From: Clostridia bacterium | GTDB taxonomy: Bacteria > Bacillota > Clostridia > Christensenellales > CAG-138 | Assembly (NCBI GenBank): GCA_017524445.1 | Contig: JAFXVP010000052.1 | Coordinates: forward strand, 38,818 to 102,817 | DNA: 64,000 nt | Direction of reading: 5' to 3' | Part shown: positions 56,893-64,000 of the stretch, in pieces | How the letters are laid out: each line of letters starts with the position of its first letter | Position numbering within the stretch: the stretch's first letter is position 1 | Notes under the pieces: generated by a model | Databases searched by the model: none | The model's input: only the letters and a program-made list of their open reading frames with translations | What the model was told of the DNA's origin: nothing | Made by a program: the position numbers and the translations under genes

Positions 56893-56932
56893 GGAGCCGT
56901 TAAGATCCTTTTTAGGTTTTCTTAACGGCTCC
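56893..56932. terminator. Hairpin beside the DUF2812 gene
   Basis: The 13-bp arms GGAGCCGTTAAGA and TCTTAACGGCTCC are the same as in the terminator at 26684-26718, with a 14-base loop here. It ends 9 bases before the stop codon of the minus-strand gene. Confidence 0.65.
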
Positions 56933-56941
56933 TTCTTTATA

Positions 56942-57487
56942 TCAGTCCTTATACTTTTCCCTGATCCGGTTCAGCTTAATCCCGCTGTGGATGATCATGT
57001 ACAGATAGATCCCGAACATGACGCCGAAAAAGATGCCGAAGAACATGCTGAGTCTGCCCATGACGCCGTTCATCGCGTTGATCAGATTCGGGATCACGCA
57101 GCAGAGGAAGATCACCATAAGCGGGATCAGCCTGGTCCGCGTGACATGCTCTGCCATCTCCACACGGGAAGCGTTGTCACTGAACAGCTCCTCCTCCCCC
57201 TCCGTCTTCGCCGCGCTTGCGGGTTTCCGGAAATACAGCCAGCCGAACAAGTGGAAAAAGTATTCCCAGCCGAAGTCCTGCAGCATCTGCAAGTATTCCT
57301 CGGTCTGTTCGCCGTTTTTGAAATCCAGCCGGTAAACGACGTCCTCCGGTTCGCATTCTTCAAACGTATAGAAACACGGCGGCGTCATCTTGACGAGCTT
57401 CCAGCCGTTCTGATGCTGTTTCCTCAGCCACAGCTCCTCGTCCTCATAATCTGCGATCGTGAAAAAACGGATCTTTGTTTTACGCAT
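56942..57487 (-). CDS. DUF2812 membrane protein
   Basis: The product is 181 residues. The N-terminal DUF2812 domain is clear (FTIADYEDEELWLRKQHQNG, then YRLDF then GWEYFFHLFGWLYFRKP). Two membrane helices follow (about 120-140 and 148-168). DUF2812 genes are nearly always next to a PadR regulator, as here: its ATG overlaps the PadR stop by 8 bases. The pair is thought to respond to envelope conditions, but no function is proven. Confidence 0.88.
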   Translation of the reverse strand: MRKTKIRFFTIADYEDEELWLRKQHQNGWKLVKMTPPCFYTFEECEPEDVVYRLDFKNGEQTEEYLQMLQDFGWEYFFHLFGWLYFRKPASAAKTEGEEELFSDNASRVEMAEHVTRTRLIPLMVIFLCCVIPNLINAMNGVMGRLSMFFGIFFGVMFGIYLYMIIHSGIKLNRIREKYKD

Positions 57488-57803
57488 CGATGTTCTCCCC
57501 CTTGCTGTTTTTGTACAATCTTTCGATCCTTTTGATTTCGGTTTCCAAGACTTCTCTGCCGAGTTCGGTGATCCGATACAGCCTTCGCTTGTCCTCCTCG
57601 CTGTAAAAGCGGATCAGACCGTCCTTTTCCATCTTGGAAAGCGTTCCGTACATCGTGCCCGCGCCGATGGTGACCGCGCCGCCGGTCATTCGTTTCACCT
57701 GCTGGCTGATCCCGTATCCGTGCTGCGGCGTCTGCAGGCAGAACAGGATATAGAATCCGGATTCGGTCATCGGAACGTAGACCTTTTTGAGTTTATCGTT
57801 CAT
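57480..57803 (-). CDS. PadR-family transcription regulator
   Basis: The product is 107 residues. The winged helix shows YVPMTESGFYILFCLQTPQH at the start, GYGISQQVKRMTGG, then IGAGTMYGTLSKMEKDGLI (recognition helix) and DKRRLYRITELGREVLETE. It is the short PadR subfamily 2 form. AAGGAGGGCCT precedes the ATG. It probably represses its own promoter, where three palindromes lie (57827-57872), and with it the coupled DUF2812 gene. Confidence 0.92.
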   Translation of the reverse strand: MNDKLKKVYVPMTESGFYILFCLQTPQHGYGISQQVKRMTGGAVTIGAGTMYGTLSKMEKDGLIRFYSEEDKRRLYRITELGREVLETEIKRIERLYKNSKGENIDA

Positions 57804-57826
57804 AGGCCCTCCTTGACTATCTCGGT

Positions 57827-57872
57827 TCGATATATCGAGCTTCGATGTACATACTATATCGCACTTCGATAT
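57827..57872 (-). promoter_or_regulatory. Candidate PadR operator cluster
   Basis: Three palindromes share TCGAT/ATCGA: TCGATATATCGA at 57827-57838, ATCGA-GCT-TCGAT at 57834-57846 and ATATCG-CACTT-CGATAT at 57856-57872. They cover the -10 box and the transcription start of the padR gene. Confidence 0.7.
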
Positions 57873-57881
57873 ACTTGTCAA
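57853..57881 (-). promoter_or_regulatory. Promoter of padR-DUF2812
   Basis: On the minus strand a consensus TTGACA (57876-57881) and TATAGT (57853-57858) are 17 bases apart. The operator palindromes lie within and downstream of it. Confidence 0.88.
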
Positions 57882-57936
57882 GTATTTTCTGTATTTTTTC
57901 TGCAAAAAAGAAGCGCTTCCGGTCCGGTATTCGATT

Positions 57937-59118
57937 TTATTTCGCCGCCATCTTATAGATCGCTTCCATGTCGGATTCGTAAAGCGGCATGGCGCTGCCG
58001 ACCTTGCCGCCGACGGCGATCGCGCAGTTTTTCGCAAGAAGTTTGATATCGTCCTCGGAGGGCGAAACGCCGAGCTCCGAAAGATTTGTCGGCATGCCGA
58101 TCGAACGGAAGAAGTCCTCCATCGCCTCGACGCCCAGTAAAGCCGTCTCCTCGTCGGTCGGGCAGGGCTTGACGTCCATGACGTACATGGCAAACCGCAC
58201 GAACCGATGCATGCAGTTGTGCATGACGTAGCGCGCCCAGCTGCCCCACACGGCGGTAAGTCCCGCGCCGTGGGTCACGTCGTACAGTGCGCCGAGCTCG
58301 TGCTCGAGCCGATGGCACGCCCAGTCGCCCGCGTCGTTGCCGCAGCCGGTGAGCCCGTTGTGCGACAGCGAACCCGCCCACATGATCTCCGCGCGCGCCT
58401 CGTAGTTTTCGGGATCGTCGCGCAGGACCTTGGCGTAGCGCATGACGGTTTTCAGAAGCCCTTCTGCGATCGCGTCGGTGATCTCCATGCGATGTCCGTT
58501 GACAAAGTAACGCTCCATCGTGTGCATCAGAATGTCCGAGCAGCCCGCCGCGGTCTGGTACGCGGGCAGGGTTTTCGTGAGAGCGGGGTCCATCAGCGCG
58601 AACTTCGGACGGCACAGGTCGCTGTTCACGCCGCGCTTCTTGTTCTCGTAGGAGATGACGCAGCTGTCGCTCATTTCGCTGCCGGACGCCGCGAGCGTCA
58701 GCACCACGCCGACCGGGAAGCACGCCTTCGGCGCGCGCGTGTGCTCGAAGAGCTCCCTGACGTCGCGCTCCGGCTCCGCGAGCGCATACGCGATCGCCTT
58801 TGCCGAGTCGATGACGCTGCCGCCGCCGACCGCAAGGATGAAGTCGACGCCGTACGTTCTGCACATCTTCACGCCCTCGTAGACCTTTTCGAGCCGCGGG
58901 TTCGGCACCACGCCGCCGAGCGACACAAAATCGATCTCCTCCGCGGTGAGGGACTTTTCGATGCGCTTCAGAAGACCGGACTTCTGCGCGCTCTTGCTGC
59001 CGTAGTGGATCAGGACCTTCTTGCCGCCGAACGCCTTGACCATCTCTCCAGCGCGGGACTCGACGTCATGTCCGAACACGACCTTTGTGGGGGTATACAG
59101 GGTAAAATCTCCGTTCAT
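57937..59118 (-). CDS. Iron-containing alcohol dehydrogenase (butanol dehydrogenase-like)
   Basis: The product is 393 residues. NAD(P) motif VGGGSVIDSAKAIA is at about 98-111, HYGSKSAQKSG near 40, and the iron site Asp and His residues in CSDILMHTMERYF and WACHRLEHELGALYDVTHGAGL near 190-280. It belongs to the group of YqhD/BdhA enzymes that reduce butyraldehyde or other aldehydes to alcohols. ATAGGAGGCAGTT precedes the ATG. It follows the M42 peptidase gene by 15 bases in the same direction. Confidence 0.92.
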   Translation of the reverse strand: MNGDFTLYTPTKVVFGHDVESRAGEMVKAFGGKKVLIHYGSKSAQKSGLLKRIEKSLTAEEIDFVSLGGVVPNPRLEKVYEGVKMCRTYGVDFILAVGGGSVIDSAKAIAYALAEPERDVRELFEHTRAPKACFPVGVVLTLAASGSEMSDSCVISYENKKRGVNSDLCRPKFALMDPALTKTLPAYQTAAGCSDILMHTMERYFVNGHRMEITDAIAEGLLKTVMRYAKVLRDDPENYEARAEIMWAGSLSHNGLTGCGNDAGDWACHRLEHELGALYDVTHGAGLTAVWGSWARYVMHNCMHRFVRFAMYVMDVKPCPTDEETALLGVEAMEDFFRSIGMPTNLSELGVSPSEDDIKLLAKNCAIAVGGKVGSAMPLYESDMEAIYKMAAK

Positions 59119-59133
59119 AACTGCCTCCTATGA

Positions 59134-60213
59134 TTAAAATGATTGGATGACCGATCTGTTCAGCGCCCGGATCAGCGCAAGCGCGAGGTCCACCGTCGCT
59201 TCGTAATCTTTCTCCGCCGCGATGCAGGCGGGCGTATGGATGTAGCGCACCGGAACGCCGAGCACGATCGCCGGCGCACCGAGCAGCTGGGACTGGATGA
59301 TCGCCGCGTCGTTGCCGCCGCCCTCGCGGACCGCCGCCTGCGCGGGAATGCCCTTTTCCTTTGCGAGATCGAGCGCAAAGCGCACGAACTGCGGGTTGGA
59401 GATGACCGAAACGTCCATGAACCGGATCATCGGTCCCTCTTTAAGCTTCGTCTGCATAGCGTACGGCTCGCCGAAGGTGTCGTCCGCGGGACAGCCCTCG
59501 AACACGAGCGCCGCGTCGGGACGGATGCGGTTTACCGTCACCTTGCAGCCGCGTTCGCCGACCTCCTCCTGCACGGACAGCGCGCCGACCACGTCGACCG
59601 AAAGGTCCTCATCCGCAATGCGCCGCATGACTTCGAGCAGCGCCGCGCAGCCGATGCGGCAGTCGAACGCCTTGCCGAAAAACAATCCGTGCGCCGCGTC
59701 ATATTCGAACGGCGTTTTCGGCACGACCGGCTCGCCGATGCGAACGCCGAAAACCTCTGCCGCTTCCGCCGCGCTCTTTGCGCCGATATCGACCGCAAGA
59801 TCGCGGATCTCGGGCGTTCCCATGCGTTCCTTTTCCGCCGCGCTCATAAAATGCGGCGGCTTTGCCGCGATCACGCCGGGGATCCATTTCCCGAAGCGGT
59901 TACGGACCAGAACGGCAGCGCCGGGCAGCGTCGCGCGGTTCCATCCGCCGAGCTGCACGACCCGCAGCGTGCCCGTCGGACGGATCGAATGGACCATAAA
60001 GCCGACCTCGTCGCTGTGCGCGTCGAGCATCAGCACGGGCTTGTTGCCGGTATTCCTGCGTCGATACAGATACAGATTTCGGAGATGGTCCTCCTCGACG
60101 TCGCAGACGTCCCCGATCGCCGCCCTTGCGGCCCGCACCGTTTCGTCCTCAAAGCCGCTCGGCGCGTTCGCCTTTGAAAGCGATTTGATCAGATCAAGCT
60201 CCCATTCTGTCAT
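59134..60213 (-). CDS. M42-family metallopeptidase
   Basis: The product is 359 residues. The co-catalytic metal ligands are visible: LDAHSDEVGFMV (His and Asp), FDCRIGCAALLEV (Asp), SVQEEVGERGCKV (Glu pair), FEGCPADD (the Asp/Glu) and IHTPACIAAEKDYE (His). M42 peptidases are cytoplasmic aminopeptidases, TET-like complexes that cut short peptides. The ATG at 60211-60213 with GGAGGACGCGT upstream was chosen. The frame runs 14 codons further but into the promoter. First gene of the pair with the alcohol dehydrogenase. Confidence 0.9.
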   Translation of the reverse strand: MTEWELDLIKSLSKANAPSGFEDETVRAARAAIGDVCDVEEDHLRNLYLYRRRNTGNKPVLMLDAHSDEVGFMVHSIRPTGTLRVVQLGGWNRATLPGAAVLVRNRFGKWIPGVIAAKPPHFMSAAEKERMGTPEIRDLAVDIGAKSAAEAAEVFGVRIGEPVVPKTPFEYDAAHGLFFGKAFDCRIGCAALLEVMRRIADEDLSVDVVGALSVQEEVGERGCKVTVNRIRPDAALVFEGCPADDTFGEPYAMQTKLKEGPMIRFMDVSVISNPQFVRFALDLAKEKGIPAQAAVREGGGNDAAIIQSQLLGAPAIVLGVPVRYIHTPACIAAEKDYEATVDLALALIRALNRSVIQSF

Positions 60214-60245
60214 ACGCGTCCTCCGTCCTGTGCTTTCCTGAATAC

Positions 60246-60274
60246 AGTATACCACGCCCGCTGCGTTCCGTAAA
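60246..60274 (-). promoter_or_regulatory. Promoter of the M42 peptidase gene
   Basis: On the minus strand TTTACG (60269-60274) and TATACT (60246-60251) with a 17-base spacer, 33 bases before the ATG. Confidence 0.65.
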
Positions 60275-60297
60275 GAAAAACAACGGGAAATCCAAGG

Positions 60298-60326
60298 TTG
60301 TCATGCCGTTTTCTTTATGATATACT
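60298..60326 (+). promoter_or_regulatory. Promoter upstream of the methyltransferase gene
   Basis: TTGTCA at 60298-60303 and TATACT at 60321-60326 with a 17-base spacer. It is 175 bases before the methyltransferase ATG and 60 before a mini-ORF. Confidence 0.7.
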
Positions 60327-60385
60327 GAAATATTATAAAGACGACAGCGGAGCGTTCTCCGTTGAAATGAAAGGAGCAGCGATCC

Positions 60386-60448
60386 ATGAAACGGTTTCTT
60401 TTTATCTCCCCATTGATTTGCGCCGGGCGGACCGAAAAGCGCTTGTGA
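60386..60448 (+). CDS. 20-residue mini-ORF, leader peptide or truncated gene
   Basis: AAAGGAG stands 8-9 bases before an ATG that opens the 20-codon peptide MKRFLFISPLICAGRTEKRL. The promoter at 60298 is 60 bases upstream. The start signals are better than those of many genes here, but the product is too short to judge. It could be a leader peptide for the methyltransferase gene 52 bases on, or the 5' end left after a deletion. A longer overlapping frame from 60298 has no ribosome binding site. Confidence 0.35.
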   Translation: MKRFLFISPLICAGRTEKRL

Positions 60449-60500
60449 TACAGCGCTGTATTGTCTTGTACGCATATCACGAAAAAGGAGAACATACTGC

Positions 60501-61250
60501 ATGAAATATACGGAAGAAAACGAACGGATCATTGATTCGTGGAAAGAAAAATACGGATTGCCGTGGATGGAACCGATCTCGCATAAAGACTTTCTGCGCG
60601 CGGCAAACCATGAGGAGCTCCTGACGTTGACGCCTCTCAGAAAGGTCCCGTTCTCATGGTACGGCAGCTGCAAAGGGAAACGGGTCCTCGGGCTCGCCTC
60701 CGGCGGCGGGCAGCAAATGGCGATCCTGTCGGCGCTCGGCGCGGAGTGCACCTTGTTTGATATCTCGGACCGGCAGATCGAGTCGGACCGCCTCGTCAGC
60801 GAAAGAGAGCATTATCCGATCACGCTGATCAAAGGAGACATGACAGAACCGCTCCCCTTTGCGGACAACAGCTTCGATTTCGTCGTCAACCCTGTTTCTA
60901 ATCACTATATCGAGGATGTGTACCCGGTTTTCCGGGAGATCTACCGCGTGCTGAAGCCTGGCGGAACGCTCCTTGCCGGACTCGACACGGGCGTCTTCTG
61001 GGCGTTCTGGGGCGACGAGGCCGTGCTCCAAAACCCGCTGCCGTTCAATCCGCTCAAGGATGAAAACGTCAAAAGGCGGCTGATGGAGCAGGATATGTCC
61101 CTTGTTTTCTCGCATACGATGGAAGAACAGATCGGCGGTCAGCTGAAGGCGGGCTTCATCCTGAAAGATCTGCTGGAGGACACGAACGAAGCCGGACCGT
61201 TTTATGATTACAACGTTCCGACATTCATCCTGACCCGCGCGATCAAGTAA
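60501..61250 (+). CDS. Class I SAM-dependent methyltransferase
   Basis: The product is 249 residues. Motif I VLGLASGGGQQMAILS is at about 62-77, DISDRQIESDR ends strand 2, ADNSFDFVVNPVSNHYIED is motif II and VLKPGGTLLAGLD is post-motif. The fold is that of small-molecule methyltransferases (UbiE-like). Target unknown. AAAAAGGAGAACATACTGC precedes the ATG. Confidence 0.9.
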   Translation: MKYTEENERIIDSWKEKYGLPWMEPISHKDFLRAANHEELLTLTPLRKVPFSWYGSCKGKRVLGLASGGGQQMAILSALGAECTLFDISDRQIESDRLVSEREHYPITLIKGDMTEPLPFADNSFDFVVNPVSNHYIEDVYPVFREIYRVLKPGGTLLAGLDTGVFWAFWGDEAVLQNPLPFNPLKDENVKRRLMEQDMSLVFSHTMEEQIGGQLKAGFILKDLLEDTNEAGPFYDYNVPTFILTRAIK

Positions 61251-61266
61251 TGGGTTTGCATCAAAA

Positions 61267-61290
61267 AACCACCCGTTTATGCGGGTGGTT
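61267..61290. terminator. Bidirectional terminator
   Basis: The stem AACCACCCG / CGGGTGGTT has loop TTTATG and is followed by CTTTTC, with AAAA before it. Serves the methyltransferase gene and the convergent gene at 61298. Confidence 0.85.
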
Positions 61291-61297
61291 CTTTTCA

Positions 61298-61978
61298 TTA
61301 TCCGAGCATCTTCAATAGCCGCTGTTCGTCAGCGTCCGGAAGCAGTGCGGAAAGGTGTTCGAGGATGCGGCTTCGCGATTCGTCCGGCGTGCGCGGGCAG
61401 AAGAGCGCGTCCTCGCCGAACTGCGATTCCGGCGTGGTATAGAGCGCGACGCCCCAGCCGTATTCCTTCCCGAACTTGTCGAGGCGGTACACGAAATCCG
61501 AGATGCAGAGCCACGTTTGCATCTGCAGCCGCGTCACGACCGTATCAAAGCCCGTGTTGCCGCCCTTTCGGTAATTGCACTGCATCTTAAGATGCGGCGT
61601 CAGCATCGAACCGTACATGCGCACGGCGTCCAGAAGCGCTTTATCTTTATAAAAGATCAGCCCTTCTTCGTACCATTCGTCGAAGGTCATGCCGTTTCGG
61701 CGTACGTTCAGAAAGTCCGGAAGCCAGTCCCGGCTCACAAATCCCGCCTTCTTACTATAGAACTTGCCGTAGATGCACCGTCCCGTGCTTGCAACCGGAC
61801 CTTTCCAGTCCCACACCGGCCAGTCGTCGCGGCCATCCACGGAGCCGTTATACCAAAGCTCCGCGGGCGTATGCTCTTCCAACGAAAAGCCCGGGATCCC
61901 GTTTTCGAAGAACGGCAAAAATCCAAACGTCCGGATCAGCCGTTCCATGTCCTCCTTGGAACGGATCGGTTCCCGCAT
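61298..61978 (-). CDS. Unknown protein, possibly AlkZ-related
   Basis: The product is 226 residues. It begins MREPIRSKEDMERLIRTFGFLPFFENGIPGFS, read here in parts, and contains DWPVWDWKGPVAST, FVSRDWLPDFLNVRRNG and FDTVVTRLQMQTWLCISDF. The start and the W-rich strand resemble clostridial proteins annotated as AlkZ-related, a group related to DNA glycosylases of the HTH_42 type. That is from memory and only moderately sure. It begins 3 bases after the stop of the LURP-like gene and has no clear ribosome binding site, so translation is probably coupled. Confidence 0.6.
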   Translation of the reverse strand: MREPIRSKEDMERLIRTFGFLPFFENGIPGFSLEEHTPAELWYNGSVDGRDDWPVWDWKGPVASTGRCIYGKFYSKKAGFVSRDWLPDFLNVRRNGMTFDEWYEEGLIFYKDKALLDAVRMYGSMLTPHLKMQCNYRKGGNTGFDTVVTRLQMQTWLCISDFVYRLDKFGKEYGWGVALYTTPESQFGEDALFCPRTPDESRSRILEHLSALLPDADEQRLLKMLG

Positions 61979-61981
61979 GGA

Positions 61982-62587
61982 TCAGTTGCCCGAGCTTGAC
62001 GACGAGGACGAAGCCGCCGCGGCGTTCTCGCGGTCGCGGATCATGTGCTGCAGCGTGATGAGGATCGCAATGACCTTCTGCTCGTGCTCCGGCTTGTAGA
62101 TGTCGATGCAGTACTTGTCGTGGAGTGAGAACATTTTCTGCCCGATCACCGCGATGACGCTGCCGTCGGCGTCGTACAGCTCAAAGTTCAGCGCCATGAT
62201 GTTGCCGCGCAGCTGCCAGCCGAGCTCTTCGACGTTCGTCACGTCCTTGATGAGATGCCAAAGCTCGTTAGAAAGCTGAAAATTCGTGCCGTCCGCCATC
62301 TCGATGAAGTGACGCTCGTGCAGGGTCAGGACCTTTTTCCACATCTTTGCGACGAGATTGCCCGCGGCGTCGAAGATCTCCGTGCGGTCATGCAGGGAGA
62401 TCGCCTTACTTTCGGCGCGGTACACGACCTCTTCCCGATCGTTCACCACCTCGATGCGGCGATGCAGCGAAAAGACCTTGGACGAGGTGAACAGCGACTT
62501 TGCCGGCTCGCCGAATTTCTCGACGTTATTGACGTTGGCCTGCTCGCCCGCCTCGTGGAACCGGTTGAATTTCGAAAATACGCCCAT
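61982..62587 (-). CDS. LURP-one-related (YxjI-like) protein
   Basis: The product is 201 residues. The beta-barrel pattern of LURP-one/Tubby-like proteins is visible in four similar strands pairs: VFSLHRRIEVVNDREEVVY, AISLHDRTEIFDAAGNLV, VLTLHERHFIEMADGTNF and MFSLHDKYCIDIYKPE, each with a SLH-x-R/K/Y start. A Ser-rich tail ends the protein (ASSSSSSSGN). The family binds lipids or membranes in some cases but has no set function in bacteria. AAAGGAGGACAAT precedes the ATG. It is between the DUF3795 gene and the gene at 61298. Confidence 0.85.
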   Translation of the reverse strand: MGVFSKFNRFHEAGEQANVNNVEKFGEPAKSLFTSSKVFSLHRRIEVVNDREEVVYRAESKAISLHDRTEIFDAAGNLVAKMWKKVLTLHERHFIEMADGTNFQLSNELWHLIKDVTNVEELGWQLRGNIMALNFELYDADGSVIAVIGQKMFSLHDKYCIDIYKPEHEQKVIAILITLQHMIRDRENAAAASSSSSSSGN

Positions 62588-62599
62588 ATTGTCCTCCTT

Positions 62600-62860
62600 T
62601 TATTCTCTGCGCAGCAAAAGCATGCGCTGATATGCTTCCTTGTGTCCCTCGGATTCTTTGTAGAACTCCGCCATGTCCGCGCACGGAAACGCGCCGCATT
62701 GCCCGCATGCGTCGATACCCTTCTCTTTGCAGCAGCGGACCGGCATGCAGGGATCGTCGCTCCATTCGGTATCGCGGCAGCCGGGGCACTTGCCCTGCGT
62801 ATAGTCCTGACATACGGAGCAGTTGACGCCGCAGTACGCGATCAAAGGATCAACCGTCAT
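62600..62860 (-). CDS. DUF3795 Cys-rich protein
   Basis: The product is 86 residues with nine Cys: IAYCGVNCSVCQDYTQGKCP, DDPCMPVRCCKEKG and DACGQCGAFPC. This matches DUF3795, thought to bind zinc or an iron-sulfur cluster. Role unknown. GGGAGGGAAACGCG precedes the ATG. It is the first of three closely spaced minus-strand genes (DUF3795, LURP-like, 61298). Confidence 0.85.
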   Translation of the reverse strand: MTVDPLIAYCGVNCSVCQDYTQGKCPGCRDTEWSDDPCMPVRCCKEKGIDACGQCGAFPCADMAEFYKESEGHKEAYQRMLLLRRE

Positions 62861-62987
62861 CGCGTTTCCCTCCCCCGTTTTTCATATATAATACCACGGT
62901 TTTCCCCTTTGGCGCAAGACAGACGGCAACATTTTCACGGCAATTTGAAAGAATTGTGACAGGAAAGCAAACTCCTTGCCGACCGTA

Positions 62988-63015
62988 TTGCATTTTGCAT
63001 AAACTGTGCTATGAT
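62988..63015 (+). promoter_or_regulatory. Promoter of clpB
   Basis: TTGCAT at 62988-62993 and TATGAT at 63010-63015 with a 16-base spacer. The CIRCE element begins 5 bases after the -10 box. Confidence 0.75.
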
Positions 63016-63019
63016 ATGT

Positions 63020-63046
63020 TTAGCACTCGAGGAGTGAGAGTGCTAA
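63020..63046 (+). promoter_or_regulatory. CIRCE element (HrcA operator)
   Basis: TTAGCACTC at 63020-63028 and GAGTGCTAA at 63038-63046 with a 9-base spacer, a perfect match to the CIRCE consensus. HrcA would repress clpB here. hrcA itself is not in the window. Confidence 0.97.
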
Positions 63047-63050
63047 ACGC

Positions 63051-63087
63051 AATGCAGAATGCTGAATGCAGAATGCAGAATGACAGG
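63051..63087. repeat. Short direct repeats of GAATGCA in the clpB leader
   Basis: AATGCAGAATGCTGAATGCA then GAATGCAGAATGACAGG: five tandem-like copies of a 7-base GAATGCA/GAATGCT unit lie between CIRCE and the ribosome binding site. Confidence 0.75.
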
Positions 63088-63098
63088 AGGCGACGCAT

Positions 63099-64000
63099 AT
63101 GAATGCGAACCGATTTACACAAAAATCCATTGAAGCGATCAACGGCGCACAGCAACTCGCGGAGGCGAACCGCAACACGCAGGTGGAGCAGATCCATCTT
63201 CTGAAAACGCTGATCGACGAACAGGACGATCTCAACGCACAGCTTCTCGGCTCGATGCAGGTCGACGTACCCGCTTTGCGGACGGCGGTCGACCGCGCGC
63301 TCGCGGGGCTGCCGACCTATACGGGCGACGGGCAGAGCAGCTACGCCGCGCCGACGATCTCCCGCGCGATCACGGAAGCGGACGCGCAGGCAAAGCGCAT
63401 GGGCGACGCGTACGTTTCGGTCGAGCACCTGATGCTTGGACTTTTGGAGAAGCCGGACGAGACGATCAAAAAGCTGTTCCGTGAATTCAATATCAAAAAG
63501 GACGCGTACCTTGCGGCGCTGAAGGCGGTGCGCGGCAACCGTTCGGTCAACACCGACAATCCCGAGGGCACCTACGACGTGCTGAAAAAGTACGGACAGG
63601 ACCTTGTAGAGCTCGCGAAAGCCCACAAGCTCGATCCGGTCATCGGCCGTGACAGCGAGATCCGCAGCGTCATCCGCATCCTCTCCCGCAAGACGAAGAA
63701 CAACCCGTGTCTGATCGGCGAACCGGGCGTCGGCAAGACGGCCATCGTCGAAGGGCTTGCGCTTCGCATCGTGCGCGGCGACGTGCCGGACAATCTGAAG
63801 GATCGCAGTCTCTTCTCCCTCGACATGGGCGCGCTGGTCGCGGGCGCGAAGTACCGCGGCGAGTTTGAGGAGAGACTCAAGGCGGTCCTCGAGGAGATCA
63901 AAAAGAGCGACGGCAGGATCATCCTGTTCATCGATGAACTGCATACTATCGTCGGAGCGGGCAAGACTGACGGTGCTCTTGATGCGGGCAACATGTTAAA
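63099..64000 (+). CDS. clpB: ClpB disaggregase, N-terminal part (cut by window edge)
   Basis: The visible 300 codons encode the N domain ([20 protein letters not shown], the two Clp_N repeats to about 145), a linker and the first AAA+ domain: [19 protein letters not shown], Walker A GEPGVGKT at 207-214, [18 protein letters not shown] and Walker [12 protein letters not shown] with GAG after it. The N domain, the VIGRD segment and [14 protein letters not shown] match ClpB. ClpB rescues aggregated proteins with DnaK. The part that separates ClpB from ClpC (middle domain) lies outside. CAGGAGGCGACGCAT precedes the ATG. Regulated by the CIRCE element. Confidence 0.93.
   Translation, partial: MNANRFTQKSIEAINGAQQLAEANRNTQVEQIHLLKTLIDEQDDLNAQLLGSMQVDVPALRTAVDRALAGLPTYTGDGQSSYAAPTISRAITEADAQAKRMGDAYVSVEHLMLGLLEKPDETIKKLFREFNIKKDAYLAALKAVRGNRSVNTDNPEGTYDVLKKYGQDLVELAKAHKLDPVIGRDSEIRSVIRILSRKTKNNPCLIGEPGVGKTAIVEGLALRIVRGDVPDNLKDRSLFSLDMGALVAGAKYRGEFEERLKAVLEEIKKSDGRIILFIDELHTIVGAGKTDGALDAGNML

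Noticed and set aside
60298..60504. 68-codon plus-strand frame before the methyltransferase gene
   Set aside because: Its ATG overlaps the -35 box of the promoter at 60298 and has no ribosome binding site. The 20-codon frame inside it has better signals.

Overview
The window reads as a chromosomal segment of an anaerobic, GC-rich member of the Clostridia (Firmicutes), probably a gut commensal known mainly from metagenomes. The support is a class III fructose-1,6-bisphosphatase, a ferredoxin-dependent 2-oxoacid oxidoreductase, DegV and M42 proteins, AGGAGG ribosome binding sites, GTG and TTG starts, a CIRCE element before clpB, lipobox lipoproteins and no outer-membrane genes. No rRNA, tRNA, CRISPR array, prophage or complete insertion sequence was recognised. 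The window is cut inside a CoA-transferase at the left end and inside clpB at the right end.

Layout. 1-4.4 kb: CoA-transferase fragment, DUF559 nuclease, and an operon for a four-subunit 2-oxoacid:ferredoxin oxidoreductase headed by a P-loop NTPase. 4.6-12.7 kb: a secreted leucine-rich-repeat protein, fbp and a tandem flavodoxin-fold reductase, with long repeat-filled gaps. 12.8-20.9 kb: a small orphan protein, then a minus-strand operon resembling dlt (D-amino-acid transaminase, Ig-repeat transglutaminase, adenylating ligase, carrier protein, MBOAT, SGNH protein, lipoprotein). 21-26 kb: two potassium uptake systems, KtrAB-like and TrkAH-like. 26-31.6 kb: a lipoprotein, two G3E GTPases (one with a very His-rich insert) and a redox operon of a double-thioredoxin lipoprotein, a 48-residue CXXC peptide and a membrane polyferredoxin. 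31.7-41.6 kb: an ABC transporter with its GntR regulator, a large lipoprotein, a heterodimeric ABC exporter, an exonuclease and a GNAT acetyltransferase. 41.6-46.6 kb: a group resembling Bacillus ydjGHI (SPFH plus zinc ribbons, zinc-ribbon membrane protein, TPM-domain protein). 46.7-63 kb: mixed housekeeping and accessory genes, including a nuclease gene with an in-frame amber codon, an AT-rich membrane-protein gene beside palindromic repeats, an mtnA-like gene, a lipoprotein with four cystatin-like domains, a second SPFH gene, a PadR/DUF2812 pair, an alcohol dehydrogenase and an M42 peptidase. 63 kb to the end: heat-shock promoter and clpB.

The most unusual feature is the intergenic DNA. Nearly every long gap holds several families of interspersed palindromic repeats. 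One is an array of mini-hairpins whose stems change sequence but stay paired, separated by a constant AATTCATG-type linker. Others are composites of CCTCATCCG...AAGGAGAAGG type, a GGTACGCGCGGG element, TGTCAAG/CTTGACA inverted repeats, and a tandem pair of hairpins with an identical 13-nt loop but different stems. Their mobilising enzyme is not in the window.

The best candidate for an undescribed system is the dlt-like operon at 13.1-20.8 kb. It combines a predicted D-amino-acid supplier, an adenylating enzyme and carrier protein, a membrane acyltransferase, and an SGNH protein in which Cys replaces the usual catalytic Ser, together with a membrane-anchored transglutaminase. It is inferred to attach a D-amino acid to a cell-surface polymer.
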